Under the pieces are notes generated by a model. That model was given only the letters and a program-made list of their open reading frames with translations. It ran no database searches and was not told where the DNA came from. From Paenibacillus peoriae (GTDB lineage: Bacteria; Bacillota; Bacilli; Paenibacillales; Paenibacillaceae), in assembly GCF_022531965.1 (NCBI RefSeq), contig NZ_CP092831.1:48501-112500 (forward strand): a stretch of DNA of 64,000 bases. Direction: 5' to 3'. Shown one piece after another: positions 35,934 to 45,500 of the stretch. A program made the translations under genes and the position numbers. Every line of letters starts with the position of its first letter. Positions within the stretch are counted from its first letter, which is position 1.

Positions 35934-37630
35934 CTGCGAGCTTTTTTCCCTGGGATGCCATCATTGGCTACTTAAAATCGGCTGGGGTCCAGCATCTCTT
36001 TGGATTACCAAGTGATGATCTCAAAATCGTATCGTCACTCCCCTCATCCGGTATGGATTTTATTCTGTGCAAAGATCAACGTAATGCTGTGTTCATGGCA
36101 GCAGGTTATGCGCTCACCACCAACCAGATGTCCGTATGTGTTGTGGGTAAAGGGCCTGCGCTCAGTAATACACTTACAGGGCTGCTGGAAGCCAAGAACC
36201 TGGGCGCTCCGCTCCTGCTTCTGGCGCTTGGTACCGGAGGAGATAAGCTGGGTACCCGATCCTTTCAGGAAGCCGATCAAATCTCACTTGTGAAGCCGCT
36301 TGTAAAATGGGCTTATCGTGTCGAGCATGTAGATCGGCTTGTATGGGCGATGGAGCGGGCTGCCTTTTTGGCCATCAATGGAGCGCCGGGTCCTGTCTAT
36401 ATCGAACTCCCTGAAAACCTGATGGACCAGCCTGTGCCAACAGGACTTCAGTTTACCCCGCCCGAGAAGCTTTCGTGTTCTCCGTCTCTGCGGGAGTTGG
36501 ATGCGGCTTGGGCGATTATAAAGACGGCGCGCAGGCCGCTCATTCTAGTCGGAGGGGGAATGAAGTCAGGTACAGGTGATGTGATTGAGCGGTTCGCTCA
36601 CCAACATGGAGCGGCCTTGTTCGCAACTGCCTCGGGACGGGGTGTAGTGGATGAAGAACACGAACTTTTCTGCGGTGTTGCCGGACTCTATACGGATCTC
36701 AGTCTAAGACAAATCTGGAAGGAATCTGATGTGGTGATCACACTGGGCAGCCGCTTGGAAGAAACGGCTACGTTCGAGTGGGATATTCTGCTACAGGATA
36801 CACCTTTGATTCAAGTCAATGTAAATCTGGAGGATTTTGCACACGAATACAGGGGTATCAAAGTGCTTGGTGATGGATATGCAGCAGTGGAGCAATGGCA
36901 TGATCGGCTAGGGCAGAAGCCTGATGGAGTGTGGCTTGAAACGATTAGGAGCTGTAAAGAGAAGGCTTTTTCTCAAAGGGCTATCTATCTGGAGGAATTG
37001 AAAAAAGCTCCTGGGATCCACGTTCCTGAGCTGTTGGAAATCATTCAGACGGAGTTTCCTGAAAATCTAGTGCTTCTTCAAGAAAATGGATTGCAGGATA
37101 TGTGGTCCTATTTTTATCCATATTTCCGCTTTGCCCAAGGCTCTCTTTCGATTGTTCCTAGTGATCAAACGAGTCTTGGATTCGGTGCGGCTGCTGCTCT
37201 GGGAGCAAGTGTGGCAACGCAACGTCCAGTAGTGGCACTTGTAGGTGACGGTGCGTTCAATCTCTTCTCTTCGGATTTTATGACGGCGGTGGAGTATCAA
37301 ATACCGTTAATCTATATCGTACTCAATAATGGTGGCTATGGTTGGTTGCAGAATCAGATGAATTATAAGCATCTCACAGGGCAGTCCCTCCCGTTTGTTT
37401 CTGAGGCGGCCAAGACAGGAATTCAAATTCCCCAGTATGAGTTTGTAGAGAGCCTCGCAATTCGGAGTAAGGGAGAGGCACGGGAGCAGCTTCAGCTTGC
37501 TTGGCAAAAGTATCAGGAGAACAAGCTTGTGGTCGTCGAGGTATATGCTGATCTTGCGGATGTGCATGAAAAAATCAGCCATGTGTATGGCGACTTTCCT
37601 CTCTACGAGCAACAGGCTTCCAAGAATTAA
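35930..37630 (+). CDS. fusD: FusD, thiamine diphosphate-dependent enzyme (acetolactate synthase-like)
   Basis: 566 aa, the three-domain ThDP fold. The PYR domain has HLFGLPSDDL and VFMAAGYAL. The central domain has RRPLILVGGGM. The PP domain has the ThDP motif VGDGAFNL...YIVLNNGGYGW (GDG through NN). The family's catalytic Glu, nine residues before GYA, is Gln50 here, with Asp49 before it; decarboxylases and carboligases normally need the Glu. The reaction is therefore uncertain: 2-keto acid decarboxylation to an aldehyde for FusE, carboligation, or 2-hydroxyacyl-CoA cleavage. Annotation as acetolactate synthase should not be taken literally. It starts inside the fusE stop. Confidence 0.82.
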   Translation: MTASFFPWDAIIGYLKSAGVQHLFGLPSDDLKIVSSLPSSGMDFILCKDQRNAVFMAAGYALTTNQMSVCVVGKGPALSNTLTGLLEAKNLGAPLLLLALGTGGDKLGTRSFQEADQISLVKPLVKWAYRVEHVDRLVWAMERAAFLAINGAPGPVYIELPENLMDQPVPTGLQFTPPEKLSCSPSLRELDAAWAIIKTARRPLILVGGGMKSGTGDVIERFAHQHGAALFATASGRGVVDEEHELFCGVAGLYTDLSLRQIWKESDVVITLGSRLEETATFEWDILLQDTPLIQVNVNLEDFAHEYRGIKVLGDGYAAVEQWHDRLGQKPDGVWLETIRSCKEKAFSQRAIYLEELKKAPGIHVPELLEIIQTEFPENLVLLQENGLQDMWSYFYPYFRFAQGSLSIVPSDQTSLGFGAAAALGASVATQRPVVALVGDGAFNLFSSDFMTAVEYQIPLIYIVLNNGGYGWLQNQMNYKHLTGQSLPFVSEAAKTGIQIPQYEFVESLAIRSKGEAREQLQLAWQKYQENKLVVVEVYADLADVHEKISHVYGDFPLYEQQASKN

Positions 37631-37653
37631 TTTCAACGAAGGACGTGGATACA

Positions 37654-38895
37654 GTGAGAAGACGTGTTGTAGTGACTGGACAGGGAGTCGTAACGCCGGT
37701 CGGGCTTAATCTTACGGATTTCTGGAATTCACTGTTGGAAGGAAAAAGCGGAATTGGACCGGTCACTGTTTTCGATACAGCGGACATTCCGACAAAGATC
37801 GGTGCACAGGTTAAGGGCTTTGACCCATTGCAATATATGAGTAAGAAGGAAGCTAATAAAGTCGCACAGTTCACTCAGTTTGCTTTGGCGGCTGCCCGGC
37901 AGGCGGTGGAGCAATCCAAATTAGTGATTGATGAGCGGAATGCAAGTCGCGTGGGGGTTATTGTCGGCTCTGGAGCAGGCGGCCTCGACGTTATAGAGGA
38001 GAACTATGGGAAATTAACAAAGCTTGGTCCCAAAAGAGTTTCTCCTTATTTTGTTTCCTCGATGATGATTAATTCAGCACCTGGTGAAATCTCCATTGCT
38101 ATTGGGGCCAAGGGGCCTTCGTTTGCTGTGGTTACAGCTTGTGCTACAGGAAGCAATGCCATCGGTGAGGCATTACGTACGATCCAGTACGGCACGGCTG
38201 ATGTCGTGGTTGCCGGTGGAGCAGAAGCCAATTTTAGTCAGCTTGATCTGGCATCATTTGCGAATATTCATGCTCTCTCCAGACGTAATGAAGAGCCGCA
38301 GAAGGCTAGTCGTCCGTTTGATGTGGATCGTGATGGATTCGTCATCGGTGGAGGAGCAGGAGTCTTGGTGCTGGAGGAGTTGGAGTATGCTTTGAACCGC
38401 GGAGCCACCATTCTGGCCGAAGTTGTGGGTTACGGATGCACAACGGATGCGTATCATATCACGGCTCCAGATCCCTCTGGCTCCGGCCCGGCAGAAGCGA
38501 TCAACATCGCACTGCAGGATGGCGGCTTAACACCGCAGGAAATCGACTATGTCAATGCCCACGGTACGAGTACGCCATTTAATGATCGTATGGAGATTAA
38601 TGCTATTCAAAAAGTGTTCGGGGAGCATGCCCCCCGTTTGGCGATATCGTCTATTAAATCCATGACTGGCCATTTAATGGGCGGTGCAGGGGCAGTCGAA
38701 TTAATTGCGACTGTGCAGAGCATGATTCACAGCAAAATACCACCGACACTCAATTGTGACAATCCGGAAGCTCCTGAATTGAACTTTGTGCCGCATGTAT
38801 ATCAGGAACGCGAGGTCCGCGTAGCGATTAGCAATTCATTTGGTTTCGGAGGGCACAACGTCTGCCTTGCTGTTCGCAAGTGGGAAGGGGAATAA
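37654..38895 (+). CDS. fusC: FusC, FabF-type 3-oxoacyl-ACP synthase
   Basis: 413 aa. The catalytic triad is complete: Cys163 (VVTACATGSNAIGEA), His303 (NAHGTSTPFND) and His340 (KSMTGHLMGGAGAV, with Lys335). These are the positions and spacing of FabF (KASII). It condenses malonyl-ACP with an acyl chain. A dedicated KASII in an NRPS operon suggests extension of an unusual primer, here the guanidinylated chain. GTG 37654 (MRRRVVVTGQG) follows GAAGGA at about 10 nt; GTG 37645 is too close to that site. fusB follows at 4 bp. Confidence 0.93.
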   Translation: MRRRVVVTGQGVVTPVGLNLTDFWNSLLEGKSGIGPVTVFDTADIPTKIGAQVKGFDPLQYMSKKEANKVAQFTQFALAAARQAVEQSKLVIDERNASRVGVIVGSGAGGLDVIEENYGKLTKLGPKRVSPYFVSSMMINSAPGEISIAIGAKGPSFAVVTACATGSNAIGEALRTIQYGTADVVVAGGAEANFSQLDLASFANIHALSRRNEEPQKASRPFDVDRDGFVIGGGAGVLVLEELEYALNRGATILAEVVGYGCTTDAYHITAPDPSGSGPAEAINIALQDGGLTPQEIDYVNAHGTSTPFNDRMEINAIQKVFGEHAPRLAISSIKSMTGHLMGGAGAVELIATVQSMIHSKIPPTLNCDNPEAPELNFVPHVYQEREVRVAISNSFGFGGHNVCLAVRKWEGE

Positions 38896-38899
38896 GCCT

Positions 38900-39307
38900 G
38901 TGAGCGAAGAGCTAATCCATATCCCGGATGTGCTTCCTCACCGGTACCCTTTTCTTCTGTTGGATGGCGTGACCGGGTACGAAACGTCGCAATGGGCGAA
39001 GGGATACAAGCTTGTCACCTGGAGTGAGTGGTTCATTACAGACAGTAATCCATACATGCCTCCTATGTTGATTGTGGAGTCGCTTGCACAATTGGCGGCA
39101 TTCGTGGCGGTTGATAAAAAAGGGATTTCATACCTGACCAATCTCAATGGGATTCGGTTCCATAGCTTGGCGAAGCCTGGGGACCGAATTGATCTCTACT
39201 TTGAAGTGATCAAGCGTCGACGGGGCTATATTCTGGGAAGCGGTCGTGCTTCCGTAGGGGATCGATTGGTAGTTGAGGCGGAAGAAATTGTTTCACTGGA
39301 TCAATGA
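38900..39307 (+). CDS. fusB: FusB, FabZ-like hot-dog protein with altered active site
   Basis: 135 aa. The FabZ beginning IPDVLPHRYPFLLLDGV is intact. The central helix MPPMLIVESLAQLAAF keeps Glu60. The GHFP motif that carries the catalytic His in FabZ is absent: an ungapped alignment puts Ile46 there (WFITDSNPYMPP). So it may not dehydrate 3-hydroxyacyl-ACP. It could bind or protect the 3-hydroxyacyl chain, use other residues, or belong to an ApeP-like branch. The fusaricidin lipid keeps a 3-hydroxy group, which fits a lack of final dehydration. GTG 38900 follows AAGGGGAA at 9 nt. Confidence 0.82.
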   Translation: MSEELIHIPDVLPHRYPFLLLDGVTGYETSQWAKGYKLVTWSEWFITDSNPYMPPMLIVESLAQLAAFVAVDKKGISYLTNLNGIRFHSLAKPGDRIDLYFEVIKRRRGYILGSGRASVGDRLVVEAEEIVSLDQ

Positions 39308-39340
39308 CGGTGTGGAAGCGCACGTTAAACTTTCCTTTTG

Positions 39341-39370
39341 TCCTCCTGACTGCCAGGTGCAGCGGGAGGA
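39341..39370 (+). other. Hairpin between fusB and fusA
   Basis: TCCTCC (39341-39346) pairs with GGAGGA (39365-39370); inside, CTGC (39350-39353) pairs with GCAG (39359-39362) around CAGGT. There is no T-run, so it is not a terminator. It may mark RNA processing or protect the fusA message. Confidence 0.55.
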
Positions 39371-39400
39371 TATTCACATCATGGAATAGGAGTGAATGAG

Positions 39401-42400
39401 ATGAATGACATGCAGTTATATGATTTAACAAATGCGCAGAAGCGTATATGGTATACCGAATTACTCTACCCAGATACGTCAGTGTCACAGCTTTCCGGTA
39501 CAGCTAAGATGAAGGGGCATATCCATATCGCTGCCTTCATGCAGTCTATTAATTTGATTATCAAACAGTATGATGCGTTCCGTATTCGTATTACCTCAGT
39601 GGATGGAGTGCCTCAACAGTATGTCGTTCCTTATGAAGAAAGACAGTTGGAGTGCCTGGATCTTTCCCACTATGAAAGTATATCTGAAGTGGAAGCCTTA
39701 CTTGAGCAACACAAAAGCAAACCCTTGCCCCTGCTGGATTCTGAACTCTTCCAGTTTTTAATTGTGAAGATTAGCGAGGAAGAGTATTGGATTAATATCA
39801 AGATGCACCATATTATTTCTGACGGAATATCAATGGTGGTCTATGGCAATCAGCTAACAGCGTTTTACATGGAGTTAATTCAAGGAAATGAGCCGAAGCT
39901 GGGCGACGATTGCTCGTATATTGAATATATTGCAGATGAGAATGCATACGAACTTTCTGACAGATACCAGAAAGATAAGGCATACTGGCTGGATAAATTT
40001 TCTGATTTGCCTGAGCTTACGGGTTGGAAGTCATATAATCCATTGTCTTTAAGCACTCACGCTGTTCGGGAGCATTTTACTGTACCAGAAGTGCTGTATC
40101 ACGAGCTGCAGGCATTTTGCCAACAGAACAGAATTTCCTTGTTCCAGTTCTTCATGGGTGCGATGTATATCTACATACACAAAATGACGAATCAGCCGGA
40201 TGTGGTGATTGGAACTTCGTTCGCTAACCGGGGGAACAAAAAAGAGAAGCAAAAGATAGGTATGTTCGTCAGCACCGCTGCTGCCAGAACATACGTCGAA
40301 AAGGATATGGATGTGCTGAGCTTCGTGCAGGATGTAGCCAGAGATCAGATGTCAATCCTGCGGCATCAGAAATATCCATACAATCAGTTAATTCAGGATC
40401 TTAGAGAAATGCATGGCAACAAGGATATTCAGCGGCTTTTTGGCGTTTCAATGGAATATCGTCTTATCAATTGGGTTGATTTGGATGATGTGCGTATTTT
40501 GACAGATTATGATTTCTGCGGGGATGAAGTGAACGATTTCGTACTTCATATCGTAGAGATCCTGGATGAAGGCGAACTGGTACTGGATGTCGATTATCGG
40601 ACGGAGCTGTTTGAACGCAGCGAAGTTAAGGACATGGTTTCCCAGTTGCTTACGATCGCCGAGCAGGTCATTCATTCACCTCAGCTTTCTATCGCAGAGG
40701 TAAACTTATTGGGCGAACCCGAAGAGCAATCCATTTTGGCTCTTTCGGAAGGCGCTGCAGTCGATTATCCACGTGAGAAGACCATCCATGGCTTATTCGA
40801 GGAACAAGCCGAGCGCACGCCAGATCATGTAGCCGTTCAGATGGACGAGCAGAGCATTACATACCTAGCTCTAAACGAGCAGGCTAACCAGCTTGCGAGA
40901 TATTTGCGCTCCGAGGGAGTAGGGGCAGATACGCTCGTAGGGATTATGGCTGACCGTTCCTTGGAGATGGTCATCGGGATGTTGGCCATTTTGAAAGCAG
41001 GGGGTGCCTATGTACCGATTGACCCCGATTATCCGGAAGAGCGTATCCATTATATGCTGGAGGATTCAGGTGTCCGTCTGTTGCTCACCCAAAGTCATCT
41101 GTGGGAGAGTACCACTTTTGACGGAAAGCTTGTGAGCCTGGACGATTCTACAACGTATACAGGAGATGCCTCCAATCTGGAGAGTATTTCGGGACCAAAC
41201 CATCTGGCCTATGTCATCTACACGTCGGGTACAACCGGCAAGCCGAAGGGCACGCTGATTGAGCACAAAAATGTAGTTCGACTGCTCTTTAACGATAAAA
41301 ATTTATTTGATTTCACCTCTCAGGATACGTGGACGCTATTCCATTCGTTCTGCTTCGATTTCTCCGTTTGGGAGATGTACGGAGCGCTTCTTTATGGAGG
41401 GAAATTGGTGATTGTTCCATCTCTCACAGCCAAAAGCCCAGCAGCTTTCCTGGAGTTGTTGAAAGATAACCAAGTCACCATTTTAAATCAGACGCCGACG
41501 TATTTTTATCAGGTGCTACAGGAAGAGTTAACGCACTCTTCGACAGAGCTTGGCCTTAGGAAAATCATTTTTGGTGGAGAGGCTTTAAGTCCATCTCTTC
41601 TGAGAAACTGGCGGGTCAAGTATCCTGATGTGCAGCTGATTAATATGTACGGAATTACGGAAACAACGGTCCATGTCACCTACAAGGAAATCACGGAACA
41701 TGAGATTGAAGCGGGGAAAAGCAATATTGGCAGAACGATCCCCACACTTAGCGCTTATATTCTCGATGAGCAAAGACGCTTGCAGCCTGTTGGGGTTCCG
41801 GGAGAGCTATACATTGCGGGGGACGGTCTGGCCCGTGGGTATTTGAATCGGCCGGATTTGACGTCTGAAAAATTCGTTGAGCATCCTTATCGGGCGGGAG
41901 AGCGGCTGTACCGAACGGGGGATCTTGCTCGTTGGTTGCCTGATGGCAATATTGAATATTTGGGGCGGATCGACCATCAGGTCAAAATTCGTGGCTACCG
42001 AATTGAGCTTGGCGAGGTAGAAGCCCAAACTCTCAAGGCTCCGAACGTACGGGAGACGATTGTCCTCGCACGGGAAGACGAACAGGGCCAAAAATTGCTG
42101 TGCGCCTACTATGTAGCCTCCAGTGACCTTTCGCCGGGAGAATTGCGGTCTCAGCTGGCGGCGGAACTCCCAGCTTACATGATTCCTTCTTATTTTGTCC
42201 GGCTGGAGCAAATGCCGCTTACGCCAAATGGCAAACTGGATCGCCGTGCGTTGCCGGCTCCTGAAAGCAGCGTACAATCCGGCGAGGCTTATTTGGCTCC
42301 GAGAACTGCTGTGGAAGCTCAGATGGTACTCATTTGGCAAGATATCTTGGGTGTTACCCGCGTTGGTGTCAGGGATAATTTCTTTGAAATTGGGGGTCAC

Positions 42401-42540
42401 TCCTTGCGGGCAACAGTGCTCGTTTCACGGATTCACAAAGAATTGGGATGTAGCATTTCGCTGCGTGAGGTGTTTCAGTCACCTACAGTCGAGTCCTTGG
42501 CGCAACTTGTGAAGAAACACATTCCAACCATGTACGAATC
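39401..42540 (+). other. FusA module 1: C(starter)-A(Thr)-T
   Basis: The C domain has HHIISDG (first His at residue 136) and diverges from the other five, as expected for a lipo-initiating C domain. The pocket is read from [25 protein letters not shown] and [11 protein letters not shown], giving D-F-W-N-I-G-M-V-H plus Lys: the threonine code. Carrier serine S1001 is in GGHSLRA. Confidence 0.9.
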
Positions 42541-45500
42541 CATCCCACAGGCGGCGGAAAGCGAAGCTTACCCAGTGTCCTCAGCGCAAAAGCGGTTATA
42601 CGTGCTGAGACAGATGGATGGGGGAGAGCTCAGCTACAATATGCCAGGGGTCTTCACGGTGGATGGACCGTTGGATCGCACGCGGCTGGAGTCTGCGTTC
42701 CAGGCACTGATCCAGCGTCATGAATCCCTGAGAACCGGCTTTTATATGCAGGATGGAGAGCTTGTTCAGCGTGTGCATAGGAATGTGCCGTTCGTGTTGA
42801 ACTACACAGAGGCTTCGGTGGAGGAGACGGATACGCTCATTCACAGCTTTATTCGTGCCTTTGATCTGAGTCAGGCTCCATTACTGCGTGTTAGCTTGGC
42901 GAAGCTCCAGGAGGAGCGTCATCTGTTGCTGTTTGATATGCATCACATCATTTCAGATGGGGTTTCTATTCAAATATTGATAGAGGAACTTACTCATTTG
43001 TATCAAGGAGAACAGCTACCAGAGCTGCAGATCCAGTACAAGGATTATGCCGTATGGCAACGGGAACAGTCAGAGAACCAATGGCAAGATCTTGAGAAAT
43101 ATTGGCTGCAAGCCTTTGAAGGAGAGTTGCCAGTATTGGATCTGCCTACAGACTTCCAACGACCTTCGGTTCGAAGCTTCGAGGGGAGCCGAATTGATTT
43201 TACATTGGATGAGTCTGGAAATAAGGCAATACAAGAGCTTGCATCCCGTACAGGTACTACACTGTATATGGTATTGCTGGCTGCTTATTCGGTACTACTG
43301 CACAAATATACAGGACAGGAGGACATCGTCGTAGGTTCTCCAGTAGCCGGAAGGCCGCAGGCTGAGCTTGAGGGTATCATCGGAATGTTTGTCAACACAC
43401 TGGCCTTGCGCAGCTACCCGGCAGGAGATAAAACCTTTCAGGATTATCTTCTGGAAATCAAGGAAACAGCGCTCAAGGCGTTTGAGCATCAGGATTACCC
43501 TTTTGAAAAATTGGTCGAAAAGCTGGGCGTAGGACGTGATGTCAGCCGCAATCCGCTCTTTGACACCCTATTGGTATTACAAAATACCGAGCAGGAAGAG
43601 CAGGAAATGGACGGAGTGCACTTTACTCCTTACTTGATGGACACCGTCACAGCCAAATTTGACCTGTCCCTCAATGTAGAGGAGAAGGGCTCAAAATTAG
43701 CCTTTGGCCTCGAGTATAGTACGGCTTTATATCGGCGTGAAAGTGTAGAGCGACTTGCAACGCACTTGCTCCGGATTCTGCACGCAGTCTCGGCCAATCC
43801 CCAGTTGCAACTGGCCGAGATAGAAATGATCACACCGGAGGAGAAAGTACAGATCGTTGAAGTATTTAACGCGACATCGACTCCTTATCCAAGCCACAAG
43901 ACCATTCATGAGCTGTTCGCAGAACAAGTCAAGCGTACACCGGAACAGACGGCGCTTGTATTCGGCGATGTCCAGCTAACGTACCTTGAATTGGAAGACA
44001 AGGCGAGCCGACTGGCCCAAACACTGCGTCGTTTGGGAACGTTGAGGGAGCAGCCTGTGGCCGTGATGGGCGGACGAAGCATCGAAATGGTCATTGGTAT
44101 GCTCGCGGTGCTTCAAGCGGGTGGAGCCTATGTGCCGATTGATCCTGATTACCCGGAAGATCGTGTGCGTTATATGCTTAATGATTCCGACGCCAAGCTA
44201 TTATTGGTGCAAAAGAGCGAGCTTATAAATGTAGACTACGGTATACCGATTGTCGATCTTAGCAGTGAAGAGGCTTATGCAGCTGAACCTGCCCAGCCGG
44301 AGACTGCCCAAGGATCGCAGGGGCTTGCTTATGTCATCTATACATCGGGTACGACGGGTAGACCGAAGGGCGTTATGGTTGAACACCGGAACGTGGTTCG
44401 TCTGGTCAAAGAGACCAACTATGTGGAGCTGAATGAATCTACACGGATTTTGCAAACGGGAGCAGTGGCCTTTGATGCTTCTACATTCGAGATATGGGGA
44501 GCTTTGCTTAACGGTGGACAGCTCTATTTCGTAGAGAATGACGACATTCTGATTGCCGATAGGCTCAAAGCAGCTATTGCCAAGTACGGGATTACGACAT
44601 TGTGGCTTACTTCACCGCTTTTCAATCAGCTTTCCCTGCAGGATGAGTACCTGTTCAGAGGGCTCAAAGCATTACTAGTCGGCGGTGACGTACTGTCCAT
44701 ATCTCATATGAATCGTGTAATCGAGGCTAATCCTGATCTTGTCCCTATCAATGGCTATGGTCCGACAGAGAATACGACCTTCTCCACCACCTACGAGATT
44801 CCAGGTCGTGCCGAAGGGGTCGTACCGATTGGTCGCCCAATTAGTAATTCGACCGCTTATGTGGTCAATGGATCGCTGCAATTACAGCCTATTGGTGCTT
44901 GGGGTGAACTCATTGTCGGCGGTGAAGGTGTAGCGCGCGGATATCTCAATCGTCCTGATCTCACAGCAGAGAAATTTGTCCCTAGTCCTGTGAAGGACGG
45001 AGAACCCTGCTACAGAACTGGGGATTTGGTACGCTGGCTTCCAGATGGGAATTTGGAGTTTAAAGGAAGAATTGATGAGCAGGTCAAAATACGTGGTTAC
45101 CGCATCGAACTCCCTGAAATCGAGGCCCAACTGGCCAAGGTGGAGTCAGTAATCGACGCCGTAGTGGTCGTTCGCGCGGATGAGCTTGGAGAGAAGCAGC
45201 TTTGCGCTTATTATGTGGCGGATCGTGCGCTCACGGCAGGCGAAGTACGCCTTGCCCTATCGCAGGTACTTCCGGGCTATATGATGCCATCCTATTTTAT
45301 TCAGATGGATCGTATGCCATTAACGTCAAACGGAAAAGTGGACCGCAGGTCTCTGCCGGCTCCGCAAGTAGGTGCGCATACAGGACGGAAGTATACAGCT
45401 CCTCGTACACCGGCCGAAGAAGCTTTGGCGTCTGTCTGGCAAGGGGTGCTGGGTGCGGAACAGGTGGGTATCCATGACAATTTCTTTGAATTGGGTGGAG

